Source: Sodiomyces alkalinus F11
Lineage: Eukaryota; Ascomycota; Sordariomycetes; Glomerellales; Plectosphaerellaceae
Length of the DNA stretch: 64,000 nucleotides
Direction: 5' to 3'
NCBI RefSeq assembly: GCF_003711515.1
Contig: NW_021167085.1
Location: 1,781,691 to 1,845,690, forward strand
The notes beneath the pieces are model-generated. The model did no database searches and was not told where the DNA came from. It saw only the letters and a program-made list of their open reading frames with translations. Positions 10,529-23,700 of the stretch are shown here, piece by piece. Position 1 is the first letter of the stretch, and each line of letters begins with the position of its first letter. The position numbers and the translations under genes were made by a program.

Positions 10529-11136
10529 AATAGTAGTAACTAAGCTTTTAGGTAAGGTTCGCGTGCCGCCGCCTAGCGCGAACTGCGTATGCTAAGACTA
10601 AATAGACACGTGGTTTACTAGCGAACGCTAGCGTGCTAAGCGTAGCCGCCCTTAAAGGCGCGAACTTCGTATACTAAGACTAAATAGATATAAGGCGCGC
10701 TAGGCGAAGACGCCTCCCCTTTAATGGGTTTAGGCGTGGAGCGATAAAGGGAACCACTGTTAAGCGTAGGAATAGCGACTATACGAACCTATACTAGCCG
10801 TGGAACCCGAGTTTCGATACCGTGATAACCTTCCTAATAATCGCTAGCGATAACCGTTTATAACGATCGCTAAAAGGCGTAGGATAGCGATTATACTATC
10901 CTGTATATTAGCGTCCTCCGTGGAATTAGAGTCCTAATAGAAACACGGAGCATTAACCTAATCGCCTCTCTTTTACTAGGTCTAGGCGTGGAGTATACTA
11001 AGGATTCTATAGTCGCTAGGTAAGTATAGGAATAGTGCCTATACTACCGGTATAAGCACCCACTATAGATCCCTAGCTTTAGTATAATACTAATCTTCCT
11101 AATAATCGCTAGTCAGCATAGGCGACTATATTAACC
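10529..11136 (+). other. element A 5' internal non-coding region
   Basis: Begins AATAGTAGTAACTAAG, identical to the start of element B's interior. If RIP changes are undone (TAG to TGG), it would read TGGTAGCAAC-like, a plausible tRNA primer-binding site, but this is inference. It contains internal repeats: a GGCGTAGGATAGCGA-type segment near 10875 recurs after element B near 33370. No coding frame seen. Confidence 0.6.
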
Positions 11137-11141
11137 TATAC

Positions 11142-11461
11142 TAATACGCCTCGGAACCCTACCGGGTATCGTGGGCGTACCTTAAAGGTGCTATAGTATA
11201 TACTATAGCACCCACGGGGTATACTATAGAAGCCGTGGCGTATACTAGGGTATCTAGAGGACTATATACGTAGACACTAAGGATCCTACGGGGTTTACCC
11301 GTGGGTATATTAATCCTAGAGGCGCGCCCCCTTTCTAACTTAGAGAAAATATCTTATTTTACCACCCTTTACGGTACCCTAAGGTCACCCCTTTAGAAAA
11401 GCCTGGCTTCTAGGTCTAAGAGTACTGGCTGGCTAGATATATACCTGGTCAGGGCATATTA
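11142..11461 (+). repeat. element B 5' LTR
   Basis: 320 bp, equal in length to 33021-33340. Starts TAATACGCC and ends GGGCATATTA, like element A's LTR. The two LTR families also share internal blocks such as GGGGTTTACCCGTGG. Confidence 0.9.
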
Positions 11462-12023
11462 AATAGTAGTAACTAAGTTTTACGCGAGGTTTACGTACCG
11501 CCGTTTTACGAAAGCTATGCGACGCCGCCGCGTCCGCCGTAGTTATTAAGTAAAATAGCTTAACCGCTTATCACTAGATGAAAACGCCCCCCCTTTAATA
11601 GGTTTAGGCGTAGAGTATATAAGAGAACTACCGTCCTTAGGTCGTATACCGTTAAACGCTATCTATACCGCCTTTATAACGACTACTAGCTATAGAATCC
11701 TAAAGCTCCGAACTATAATCGACGCTAACCCCGCCGATAATATTCCCCGCCTCCGGGACCTTAAAGGAATAAGGAATATCGTTAAGATAGTTAACGACTA
11801 TCCCGATCTTACCGAAGAATCCCTTTCGCCTAAGATTCTCGCCCTACTTCGCGTTACTAAGTAAGCCTATAATCTCCTTAGCCTGCCTAATACTAGCGGC
11901 GCCTTAACCTTAAGAGGAAGAACTATAATCGCGAGATCCACTAAGAAACCTATATACCCTTAGACGTGGACTATAACGCCGGTAAAATTCACTAATGCCG
12001 TGATTAAATAGCTAAGTAAGGAG
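11462..12023 (+). other. element B 5' untranslated region
   Basis: Begins with the same AATAGTAGTAACTAAG as element A (presumed primer-binding site). Frames after ~11690 may be the beginning of gag, but no motif is recognisable before the region is cut by element C at the CCTTA site. Confidence 0.5.
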
Positions 12024-12028
12024 CCTTA

Positions 12029-12483
12029 TATTACGACCAACGGGCCCAACACACAATATACAGGAAGGATGCCCTAGTACGTGACGCCGCACCAAGATAT
12101 AACCAGAAGATAACTCAGGAAGGAGTCACGTGTCAGGCCACGTGATATAGGGAAAGGATACTTTAGAACAACATAGGGAGTGATCACCAAGGGCCTAGTG
12201 AGCAAGAGTGAACAACACACTATATATACCTTAGTATCCTAGGTCTTACTTCTACTAGAGATCAAGACATCGATCAATCTAAGTCTTCACCTAGACTACT
12301 ATTCTACGCTTAAACCTACCTTGTAAGGAAGACGCCTAGTCTTTACGACGTAACTACGACTAGACCACTACGAACGATAGTTACTACTCTTTAGTTAATA
12401 TCCTCTTCTTATTTTAAACTAAAACCTCGACGCTAGTCCTATATCGTCCGCTATACTATAGAGGACCGGAAGCCGTCGTAATA
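12029..12483 (+). repeat. element C 5' LTR
   Basis: 455 bp with one copy of the 44-bp unit that is triplicated in the 3' LTR. Retains more CpA/TpG than the 3' LTR (for example AGTGATCACCAAGGG), so it is less mutated. Confidence 0.9.
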
Positions 12484-12689
12484 TTTTAATCGATCCTATT
12501 CGGTAAGTAGACCTTAACACCTAATAAGCAGTACTCTCTCGATAGAAGGTAATATATCGAATAATGCCAATTCCACGGGCAACGCTACTAGTAACGCTAG
12601 AATAATAGCCACCGCGGCCGCTAACCTAATATAAGCCATACGTAATTAAATTATATAACTCTATTAACAGAACTAGCAACTCCGAGCTC

Positions 12690-15600
12690 AGATTAAGGCA
12701 CCATATCCTAGTAACCTAAGGTATAAATACCCAGAGCCACCTAAATACGATAGGACTCGGGGATAGCTATAAGGCTTCCTAACCTATCTCCGGGGGTATT
12801 TCTTATTCTATAGGGACACCCTTAACACGGAGGAGACGAAAGTTCTCTACGCTATAGCACTCCTTATAGAAGACGCCTATAGGTGGTTTAAGCCTATCTA
12901 TAGGGACTATTTAGAGCACCTTAACGATCCTACTAAGAGGGAGGATAATACTATGGCTATCTTCGGCGACTTTAAGATCTTCGCTTAGTAACTCGGCGGT
13001 ATCTTTAGATAACCCGATAAAAAGAGGGTCGCTGCCTAACGACTTAAAAAGCTTCGATAGACTAAGTCAGTAGCCGACTATACCGCTAAGTTCTAATAGA
13101 TTGCCTTAAAGCTTAACTATAATAACGAACCCCTTATAGACTAATACTATCGTGGACTTAAAGACGAAGTTAAGGACGAACTATATAAGCTTAACCGCCT
13201 AGAAGATATTAGTATATTTATAGCTATAGCTATTCGGATCGATAACCGATAATTTAAATAATAAATAAAGAAACGCCAGAACTCGAACACCACGATATAT
13301 ACTACTTATTATAAGAGGAACTAAGCTAATACTAGCAGGAAGCAGCTATACCTATACTAATTCGGGAGCACCTTATATAGATACTATAATAATCCTATAA
13401 AGCTCGATAATATTAACCGATAAAATAATAAGCAGGGCAGGAAAGATATAAGTAAAGTTAAATACTATAATTACGATAAAATAGGCCACTTCGCGCGTAA
13501 TTACTAATAGCCTAAAAGAGAATAATTATAATAATAGGCTAATACGATTAGAAGAGAGAAACCCTAGAAGGAAATTAACGCTATTAGACACTTAGAAATT
13601 TATAGGGATAAAACACTATACGCTAACCTCTATTAGATAACCTACTACGATAACTATTATCTAGTATACTAATTAAAGAAGAACGGAGCTAGATACTACC
13701 CTAAAAGACCCTAAAAGATACTCGCTATAGTATCTAGTAACGAGTACGATAACGACTATAGCCTTAAAATCCCCGACTAGGATAATAATAGACTAGCTTT
13801 ATAAACCACCGTAGAAATCCTTTAAGAACACGGATAGACGAAAGAAGAAGCTAAAAGATAGAAGTAGATCTTAGAGATCTAGAAGAAATGGGAAGTCCAC
13901 ACGAATATTAGTAGTAGAGGCTTTAGCGTCCTCTAGGAAGTAGGACTTACTCCCGAAGAAAAATACTAACTTAAGAAAGAAGATTATGCATATTACGTAT
14001 AAGAGGAAATCGCTAAACTCGAAGTATAAGATTAGGAAATAGAGTCCGATAAAGTTCCGGATTATAATATAAACTTCTAGTATTAACTTATAGAAGCAGC
14101 CGACTTAATCGAAAAAGAAGCTATCCAGCTACGGATACTCGACTAGCTCGCGGAAGAACCCCTTAGATAAACCCACTAAGTCCGTTTTACTAAACTTAGC
14201 TTTAATAACGCTTACCGTAGAGTACCCACGGATACTAGCGAAGAATAGTAATAAACTATATATTAGCGACCTTACTATATTTAGGAAGACTAAGATACTT
14301 TTACCGGCCTAATAATAAGCCTATAAGGACCGGACGATTAACCACCCGAGTACTAAACGTATAAGAAAGGATAGATAATATACGCTAACTATCTAGGCTA
14401 TAGCCTAATCCTTTAGGCTAATTATATTAAGGATATATACCCTATATATAAGGAACGTAAATAACCTAATAATTTTTAGCCTCGGAATTAAAAACGGACC
14501 CTAAAAGATAGAGTCTATTTAAAGAAATAACGTGACGACTAGGTTATCACGGAGACTAGGGATAAAAAACATAAGATTCGCCTCTAACCACCTAAAGACG
14601 ACTACTATGAGTATCGGTTAAGCGAATATAAAACTAATAGCTATATAGTATACGCTACCGGAAAAATCTAATAACTAGAGCGAGACTAAGAAGCTTAGGA
14701 ATCATGCTTCTAGGCCCTCGATAAGCGTCTACGATAGATAGAATAGCTCTTAATCTAGTATAGGTTCTTAGATAAAGAAATATCCCTTAAATACCGAGCT
14801 AAATAAGTAAAAAACTAGGAGTATACTATCGTAAGAAGCACGCGAGAGGGACTTAATAGATATACTCTATAACACGTAGTAATACAGGGCACTACTATAT
14901 TAGAATACGACTCGATAAATATAAGATAAACGCACTATTAGATATAGGCGTAGCAGGAAACTTTATCTTGCTAATAGCCGTGAAAAAGTTCTCTATACCC
15001 TAGGTTAGAAAACACCTAGAAAACGAGTATAAAATTACTCCGTATACGGGAAAGAACTAGTCCTAAGAAGAAGTTATTAATAGCTAGGAGACTATACACC
15101 TTTAGGTTAAAATTCAGAATAAGACTAAAATAATAAAGTTCGATATATACGATATAGGCTATAAGGACGTTATCCTTAGTAAGCTATAGTTTAATAAATA
15201 GAATTCTAATATAGACTAAAAGCTTAGCTAGCTTTAGTAGAGATTAGAGAGTAAGCAGAAGACTATAAAGGAAACCTTACCCGATCCCGATATCCGTCGA
15301 TAATAGTAGAAAGACTTACCGATAAAGGAGCCTTAAGGAGACTTAGATAGCCGCTAAAAGTCAGGGACTAAGGTAAAGGAAGTGCGAAAAACTTTAAGAT
15401 AGCAGTAATAGTATAATAACCGACGCGTAATAAATATTATTAAAGGAATCTACTAGATCGTTTAAGCAGAAAAAGGACTAATAAAAGGCGATTATAATAG
15501 ACTCGCTAAGATATTACTAGAATACCGTAAATACGGAAAGCTATTTACCGAAAATCTAAAGACTAGATTACCGAAATATCGATACTACGATTACGAGATA

Positions 15601-18050
15601 CCCCTTAAGGAGAGTATATACCCGAAATTCTTTTTAATCTACGGACTAAATTAAAAGGAATTAGACACCTTAGAAGAATATCTTAAAGAAATATTAGCAA
15701 AAGGCTATATCAGAGTATTATAGTCACTAGTAGGATACCCTATCCTATTTATACTAAAACAAAAATAGTAAACTACGACTATATATCGACTATTAATAAC
15801 TTAACGATATAACTATTAAGAACCGCTACCCACTACCTTTTATCTCGGAGATATAAGATTAGTTAGTTAGAGCGTAATAGTTTATAATACTCGACTTAAA
15901 AGGAGTCTATAATTTAATTAGGATTAAGGAAGGAGAAGAGTAGAAAATAGTATTCCGAATAAAGCGAGGATATTTCGAGTACCTTATTATACCCTTTAGA
16001 TTAATAAATACGCCGATATCGTTCTAAACGTTTATTAACGATATCCTAAGGAAGTATCTAGACCACTTTATTATAGTATACCTAGATAATATCCTTATCT
16101 TCTCCAAAACACTCGAAAAACACCGATAACACGTTTACACGATCCTATAACTCCTATAAAACGCCGACCTACTAGTTAAACCAGAAAAAATATAATTCCA
16201 CACGTAAGAAGTTAACTTTTTAGGATACACAATATAACCTAACAAAATCTATATAGATAAGGCGAAAATCTAATACGTCTCTAAATAGCTATAGCCGTAG
16301 AATATTCACGATATTTAGTCTTTCCTCGGACTTATTAACTACTATTAACGGTTTATTAAGAACTATAGTAAGATTACTATCCCCTTAACTAAAATAACTA
16401 AAAAAGGGCTTAACTTCGAATAGAATAAAAGAATAGAAGAAGCATTCCAAGCCCTTAAAGGAAGGGTTACTAGTAAACCTATCTTAGTAATACTAGACCC
16501 CGATAAAGAATATAAACTCGAAATAAACATATCCGACGAGGCTCTAGGAGTATAACTCGGATAACGCGACGTAGAAGGAAGACTATATCCTATAGCCTTT
16601 ATATCCAAGAAACTTAGTAGACTAGAACTTAACTATTAAATCCACGATAAAGAGCTAATAGCTATTATCGAAGCCTTTAAGGAATAGAGACCGTATCTAT
16701 CAGGAATAAAACACCCGGTATAGGTCTACACGGATTATAAGAACCTCGTATAGTTCACCACTACTAAGGTTCTTAATAAACAATAAATCCGATAGGCAGA
16801 ATTCCTATCCGAATTCAACTTCTATATTTAATATATAAAAGGGAGCGACAATAATCGCGTAGACGCACTTAGCCGACTAGAAATACCTAATAAATCGCCT
16901 AAACTATAAGCTATACTCTAATAGAAAAGAGAAGCTCTTACCCTTAAACACAGAGAAATCAATAGTATAGATCGAATAACTAATACCACGTTTAAAGAAG
17001 CATACGCCTTACTAATATATAGATATTAAGGAGTTTATAAAACCTACCGCCGATTACGATAATAATACGGCTATACAGGAACTAAAGAATAAGTCAGGGA
17101 CTTCGTTCGTAACTACGATATTTACTAGAAAGTAAAAAGCAGCTAATATAAACCTTACGGACTACTAAAGCCACTACTAATAGTAAATAGACCTTAGAAA
17201 TCGATTATAATAGACTTCGTGATAGGATTTCCGATATCTAAAGATCCGGTAATAAGAATCGCCTACGATAGCGTATTCGTAATCGTCGACCGATTCACGA
17301 AATACACTCTTTATATTCTATATATTAAAAACACTATAGTAGAGGAACTAGCTAGTATCTTCCTCGACCGCCTAATCCGGGATTATAGTATACTATATAA
17401 GATTATTATAGATAGAGATAAATTATTTACTAGTAACTTCTAGAAAGCAGTTATAAGCTAGCTAGGGGCGAAATATAAGTACTTAATGGTATTTTACCCT
17501 ATAACCAACGGATAAACCAAAATTATAAACCAAATCCTAGAATAATACCTACGATACTATATAGGATACGAGTAAGATAATTAGGTATAGTACCTACCGC
17601 TTATATAATTCGTATATAATAGCTCGTTAAACGAGTTAATAAAGAAAACACCGTTCGAAGCAAACTACGGATATAATCCGATAGTATTTAGGAAACCTTT
17701 AGAAGGACCAGATACGCTAAAAGTAATAAAAATAGTTAAAAGCATAAAAAAACTACACGAAGAACTACGAACCGACCTAGGGATAGTCAGAACACGAATA
17801 AGTAAGTACGCGAATCAATTAAGGATTAAGGGACTAACTCTTTTAAGGGGGGACCGCGTCTACCTTATTCGTAAAAACATAAAAATACAACGACTAAGCG
17901 ATAAAATACATTTTAAAAAACTAGGACTATTCGAAATCTTAGAGAAAAAATCAGATATAAACTATATCCTATCACTACCTCCGATAATAAGGATATATAA
18001 TAATTTTTATATCTTACTACTTAAACTAGCACTAAAGAATATAAAAATAA
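12690..18050 (+). pseudogene. element C gag-pol remnant
   Basis: Reading through TAG/TAA, gag begins near 12690 (PEPPKYDRTRG, later KKLRQTKSVADYTAKF), followed by a C-x2-x4-H-like knuckle region (KYYNYDKIGHFARNY, ~13460). Protease lies near 14900-15000 (INALLDIGVAGNFI), RT near 15600-16100 (PKFFLIYGLN, GYIRVLQSLVGYPILFILK) and RNase H near 16400-16900. The integrase core at 17170-17445 still holds an uninterrupted 74-codon stretch with VFVIVDRFTKYTLYI and IIIDRDKLFTSNF, the first two acidic positions of the DDE triad. Integrase continues to about 17800. Confidence 0.85.
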
Positions 18051-18259
18051 TATAAGATATAATCGTGGTCGATACTAGCGACGTGTATAAAGCAGAATGA
18101 ATCCTCGACTACCGAGAGATACTAGATAGCACCGAATATTTTATTAAGTAGAAAAACTATAACCATAGCGATAATATATAGGAACCTAAAGAAAACCTAA
18201 TCTATTATAAGTAACTCCTTAAAAATAACGATAAAACACTATTAGGACCTAGAACCGGA

Positions 18260-18754
18260 CGCCGCGGTCTGCGTAAAATTAATATCCGAAAGATCACCTA
18301 TATCCTGCGCTATAATTTGATTCCAGTCAATCACGTTAACTGCACTAGCCGCCTACGCAGCCACTATAGTCTTAGACTCCGTATAATAAGCCTCGGCTTC
18401 CTTCCGCTCTACTTCCTCTAGCTCCTATATGCTTACGAGGTCCCTTCGGACTATTTCGACACCTTTCTTTCGGAGCTATAGGCGTATACGACGAAGGCGG
18501 GAGAGTTTAGCTAAAGCCTCGGCGGTTTTACGCTACTGCTCTAGAACCTTCTGCTATTATTCGTGGAGGACCTCTTCCGCGAGGTTCTCCTCCTCTTCGA
18601 GTCGCTTAAGCTTAGCGTTAATTCGACTAGCTAGAAGGGGAGTATTAGGGTAGGGACGGCCGAGGGAGATAATAAAGATACTAACTAGAAGATATAGGGA
18701 TACGGGAAGAATTATAGGAGCGACCGGCACGGTAATAACAGGAATAACGATCAA
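18260..18754 (-). pseudogene. antisense accessory ORF downstream of element C integrase
   Basis: On the minus strand, reading through a few TAG/TAA at Gln/Trp-like positions, a protein-like frame runs from about 18754 to 18260. It has a hydrophobic N-terminal stretch (VPVAPIILPVSLYLLVSIFI) and then a heptad-rich charged region (KLKRLEEEENLAEEVLHE, KTAEALAKLSRLRRIRL, KKGVEIVRRDLVSI) that looks like a coiled coil. It is convergent with gag-pol. It resembles coiled-coil 'LSRLRR...RRGL.S..EL' hypothetical proteins that I associate with fungal repeats, but I cannot name a function. Confidence 0.55.
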
Positions 18755-19022
18755 GATTATCTAGAATAAAATAGCTAAGGTTACGATTAAAGTAATAAGA
18801 ATAAGGAATAATCTTATAACCCTGATCGTTAATTAGCGCGGGTTTAGTTTAACGATTAAGCGTGGAATAAAAGAGCGAGGCTTTAGCAGAACGTTTCCGC
18901 ACACGGTCGGATATAATAGTTAGCTATAAAAGAAAAGAAGAAAAAATAAGGGAAACGACAAACCTAGGGTGGTTAGCCTACTTATACGACCGCTAGGATA
19001 GCGCTTAGAAGAGGGGAGGTAA

Positions 19023-19565
19023 TATTACGACTAACGGGTCTAATATATAATATATAGGAAGGATGCCTTAGTACGTAACGTCGTACTAACATATAACTAG
19101 AAGATAACTCAGGAAGGAGTCACGTATTAGGCCACGTGATACAGGGAAAGGATACTTTAGAATAATATAGGGAGTGATTACTAAGGGCCTAGTAAGTAAG
19201 AGTGAATAACATAGGGAGTGATCACTAAGGGCCTAGTAAGTAAAAGTGAATAATATAAGGAGTAATCACTGAGGACCTAGTAAGCAAGAGTAAACAACAC
19301 ACTATATATACCTTAGTATCCTAGGTCTTACTTCTACTAGAAAACAAGACATCGATTAATCTAAGTCTTCACCTGGACTACTATTCTACGCTTAAACCTA
19401 CCTTATAAAGAAGACGCCTAGTCTTTACGACGCAACTACGACCAGACTACTACAAACGACAGTTACTGCTCTTTAGTTAACATCCTCTTCTTATTTTAAA
19501 CTAAAACCTCGACGCCAGTCCCCTATCGTCCGCTATACTATAGAGGACCGGAAGCCGTCATAACA
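19023..19565 (+). repeat. element C 3' LTR (longer than 5' LTR)
   Basis: 543 bp. The 88-bp excess over the 5' LTR equals exactly two extra copies of a 44-bp unit. A purine-rich GAAGAGGGGAGG tract precedes it (polypurine tract). Confidence 0.9.
19164..19295 (+). repeat. 44-bp tandem repeat, three copies, inside the C 3' LTR
   Basis: Units at about 19164-19207, 19208-19251 and 19252-19295, each containing RGGAGTRATYACT and a CCTAGTAAG block. The copies differ by transitions only. The 5' LTR has a single copy. Confidence 0.9.
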
Positions 19566-20129
19566 CCTTATTACCGGGAACTCCTTATAAGGCCCGGCCG
19601 AACTCAGGATCCTAAGGGAAAATAGCCTATCCGTCCCTTTACCGCCGGTTCTAAACTTCCGACTATTAAGCCTAAGCCCGATTATAATAATATAGGGGCG
19701 GGGCTAAGCTTACTCCCTTTACGCCCCGTTATAAGTATAATAGTTAGCGGATTCCCGGAAGACGAAGGGGATATACCACGCCCTTATAGCAAATAGCGTA
19801 TCGACTAATAGTCTAACTTATCCTTCCTACTAATACTAGCCGCCGATACTATTTCCGATATTATAGACCGCTATACTACTAAGTCTATCTACTATTCGCT
19901 AACCGTGGATAATAAGGATAAATACCGTAGCCCGACTCTATCGGATATTATCCACGTCCTTATAACCGCGAATACGGGAGGAAACTCCGGAAGCCGCGGG
20001 GACTACGCCGGTCCTAGCGGTATATAAGGCCACGCCGTTAACGGTTAAGAGAGGTCCTTAGGCAGCGGCGGTATAGACTAAGGACAAGGTAATTAGGGGA
20101 ACGCCCTTAGTATCCCCGGTTAAAGTGGC

Positions 20130-20735
20130 TAGGGCGGCGCGCTAAACCTACCTAATAACTAAGGCGCGAGCCCGTAATAGCCGTTTATATACGTCCGACC
20201 GGCCGACCTTACCGTGTTTATCGTGTAGAGTACCGCTAATTTCCGAAGCGATTAAACGCCCGCGAGTAATCACCGCTTTAAGGCCGACGACCTTAGCTAC
20301 TTCGACCCTCCCTGGTATTTCTCCACTAAAAAGAATATACGCACCGAGGGAACTAAGCTTATCTTTATAGGCGTTTACCGGTTTACCGACGCTATCGAGT
20401 AATACGCCGGTCTAAGCGATAACTATAAGCGAAGCGTATCCTACGGCTTACCGCGGTACCTCCTTAGTAAAGCGTCCGTGTAGTTTATAAGTCTTAATAT
20501 AGGCCGCCGAGAATTCTTTAATAAAGACGCTACTATAACCGATTAGATAAAGGCTTTCTAGGAAAGATTTAGGCTTCCGCGCGAGGAAGCCGAGTATAAG
20601 CTACGTCGATAAAAGTATACCTTAGAAGATATAGTACTCCGCCGTGATATTCGTGTATTCGCCGATAAGGTTATTCGCTTAGCTAAGGCCGCCAATAAGC
20701 CCGTTATCTCGAACTACGTCTTAAGAGAAAGAAGA
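20130..20735 (+). pseudogene. gag remnant, probably of element B
   Basis: Reading through stops, the frame gives FKADDLSYFDPPWYF, then LTDAIE-like and YTLEDIVLRRDIRVFADKVI with RLAKAANKP. This is a retrotransposon gag pattern seen in fungal Gypsy polyproteins of the same type as the RT at 29.0-29.7 kb. It breaks off near 20735, and another gag (element D) follows without a detectable LTR. It is inferred, not proven, that this gag belongs to B and was cut by D. Upstream DNA to 19571 is gag leader or N-terminus without recognisable motifs. Confidence 0.5.
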
Positions 20736-20799
20736 AAGAATACCGACTCGAACTTCTACGTAGCGGTATCGACCCTGATACCGTTACCCCTACGACCTC

Positions 20800-23700
20800 C
20801 CAGGAGCCCTCCCGGTCCTTTTTAGGTATACCCGCGCAGGGTAATAAGGTAATTAAAATTAGCGTGGATATCCCTAAGTAGGATAGAGTATCTTATAATA
20901 GATATCTTATATTCGTCGAAGATATCGAGTCCCGGATCGCTATAAACCCTAATTATTATCGTACTAAATTACCTAAAATCTTCTACGCCTTTAATAATCT
21001 CCTATAGACTACTAAATTACTATAGCGTTAATACTAGAGGACTACCTTCGGATATATAAATCGTAAAAGAGGAGCTACTTAGGAAGATATAAAAAAGTTC
21101 CTTATTAGTCTATTAGTTAACGATAATACCCGGGAAATATCTATCACGGAATAACTATTCTCCGACTGTATACGGCAGAAACCAGACTAGTCCTATAATA
21201 GATTCCTAGACTTTATAAATAGGCTCTTTACGGAAGTTCCTATTATTCTTAATAATAAAATTCGTATATAGTTAATTCTTAATAAATTATAAAAGCCCCT
21301 TAAAGACCGGATCCGTGCTAGAGGATTACCGAAGTTAGTTAAAGAGCTCTATATAGCCGCCCGCTAAGCCTAGGTTATCTTAATCTAGGATACCGAGGAT
21401 AATAACTAGCCTTACTCTTCCCTACCTGCCTACTAGCGGGCTAAGCGTAACGATAAGCGGAAAAGATAGTTAAGCCCTTCTCGTGGTCATAACTAGAATA
21501 ACACTAAGGGTATTAAAGGATAAGATAAGGACACGTCGGATAAACCCCCGAAGACCCCTAGGACTAGCCTACTACCCCCTATTAAGGAAATTAAGTATTT
21601 TTACTATCACGAGAAAGGCCACTATCGCTCCTTATATCTAAAGGACCCTAGGAAGACGAATCAGAATGCTAATAGGCCTTAGACTAATAATAAGACGCCT
21701 AGTGCTAATTCCGTACTAGTGGACCCTAAGAAGAATATAATAGTAGGTTAAGTATAGGTTATGCCTTCCTAGGAACGCTCCTAGTAGGAACGCGCGCCGT
21801 CTATATCGGCACCTTTTTCCTAAGGCCCTTTAGAGGTATAACTCAGGTTACGATAAGGCGGTATATAATAAGATAACGAATAAACCTCCTGCTATGCTTA
21901 TATAGACTTAGGCTCGGACTTAGACGTTATTAACCGCGCTAGCCTCCTACCCGGTTACGAACCCTTAGGACCTGCTAAGGACGTTTTATAGTTAGTATTA
22001 GGTTAGTAAGTAAAGACCTATAGTATAGTGAAATTAATCTACTAGATTATAAATAGTTAGGGAAGGACCCGAGCCGAAACTATATTCCACGTTATAGATT
22101 TAGATCCCAACGGTGCCTAGGTTATCCTTAGTCTTCTATAGCTTTAGTCCTATAGTCCTAGTATCCACTAAAAGGATAAGATATGGACTTTCCGCCTTTA
22201 GAAGTCCAAATTAGCCCTTATTACTATAACCCGTTAATTACGGAAGGCTATTAACCGTGCTATAACGGTAATTCCTTTAATAGTATAGACTATTACGGCT
22301 ATCTATCCCGCGCGTTTAGGATAGATTATAACCGCTATCTAAAATCCTCCTTAAAACCACTAAAAGGATACCCAGAATTCCCCTAGACCCTTTAATAAGG
22401 ATACCCTCCCTAAACCGTACCGAGATTTTACTAACGTTTTTAACACGGTCGAAGCCGGACGTCTTTTACCGCACTATAAATAGGACTATATAATTAAACT
22501 TAATAAAGGTAAATCGCCCCCCTTTAGTTCTATCTACGCCTTAGCCGAAGAGGAACTTATAGTCTTAAGGGAGTATATTAAAGATACTTCGGAGAAATAA
22601 TAGATCCGGCCTTTATCTAGTCTAGTAGGCGCCTTTATCCTTTTTATCCTAAAGAAGGGTGGAAAGCTAAGACTATATATAGACTACCGAGGACTTAATA
22701 AGGTAACTAAGAAGGACCGTATACTACTCCCACTAATTTATAAGATTTTAGACCGCCTATCCTATTCGACGATCTACACGAAGTTAGACCTTAAGGACGC
22801 TTATTACCGGCTACAGATCCGAGAAGGCGATAAATAGAAGACCGTATTTCGGACTAAGTACGGTTATTACGAGTATCTAGTAATACCTTTTAGTCTTTAT
22901 AACACGCCTGCCTCTTTCTAACGGTATATTAATAAGTCTTTACGAGGATTTATAGATACTATTTACATTATTTACCTAAATAATATCCTAATCCATAGCT
23001 TAGACGTAGTATCGTATCGGCGATATATACGGAGTGTCCTATAACGGCTATAAGAATAGTCCTTATACGCTAATCCGAAGAAATATATCGTTAAAATTTA
23101 AGAGGTAGAATTCCTCGGGTTTATCTATAGTCCTTATAGTGTCTTTATAGACCCTAAGCGGGTAGAAGCTATTCGGGATTAGAAAGAGCTAGACACGATT
23201 AAGAAAATCCAGGTTTTCTTAGGGTTTACGGGTTTTTACCGGCGGTTTATTAAGTCTTACTCTAAGATTATAGCACCACTAACTAACCTATTAAAAGACG
23301 GGGGAAGAGTAGGGGTTTTCGTATTACCCTTTAGAGAGCGGGATACTTTTCGGCTATTATACTAGAAATTCCAGGAAGTGCCCGTTCTTCGATATTTTAA
23401 CCCGACGTTATTAATCCGGATTAAGCCAGACGTATCGAGTTTCGCCTTAGGTATACTTATTAGTTAACTCGACGTAAACCGATAGTAAAGACCTATAGTA
23501 TTCTTCTCTAAGAATCTACGAGGTCCTGAGTTAAACTACTCTACCCCGGATATAGAACTTATAGCTATTATAGAAGCTTTTCGATAATAGAGATACTATA
23601 TCGCCTACGCGTAGACCCCCGTAGAAGTGCTAACGGATCACTTAAACCACTGCTACCTTCTTAAAAAACCTAAGGTTAAGGCCTAGCACGCCCGATAGCT

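Larger units (their letters stand above)
12029..19565 (+). mobile_element. Gypsy LTR retrotransposon C, inserted in element B
   Basis: Flanked by the target duplication CCTTA (12024-12028 and 19566-19570). LTRs at 12029-12483 (455 bp) and 19023-19565 (543 bp) begin TATTACGAC and end GTCRTAAYA, consistent with TGTTACGAC...GTCATAACA before RIP. The internal order gag, protease, RT, RNase H, integrase is that of Gypsy/Metaviridae. An antisense ORF follows integrase. It is the innermost fully bounded element and so the most recent of the four resolved insertions. Confidence 0.9.

Noticed and set aside
16363..16608. 81-codon minus-strand ORF in element C
   Set aside because: Antisense of the sense-strand RT/RNase H coding region of element C.
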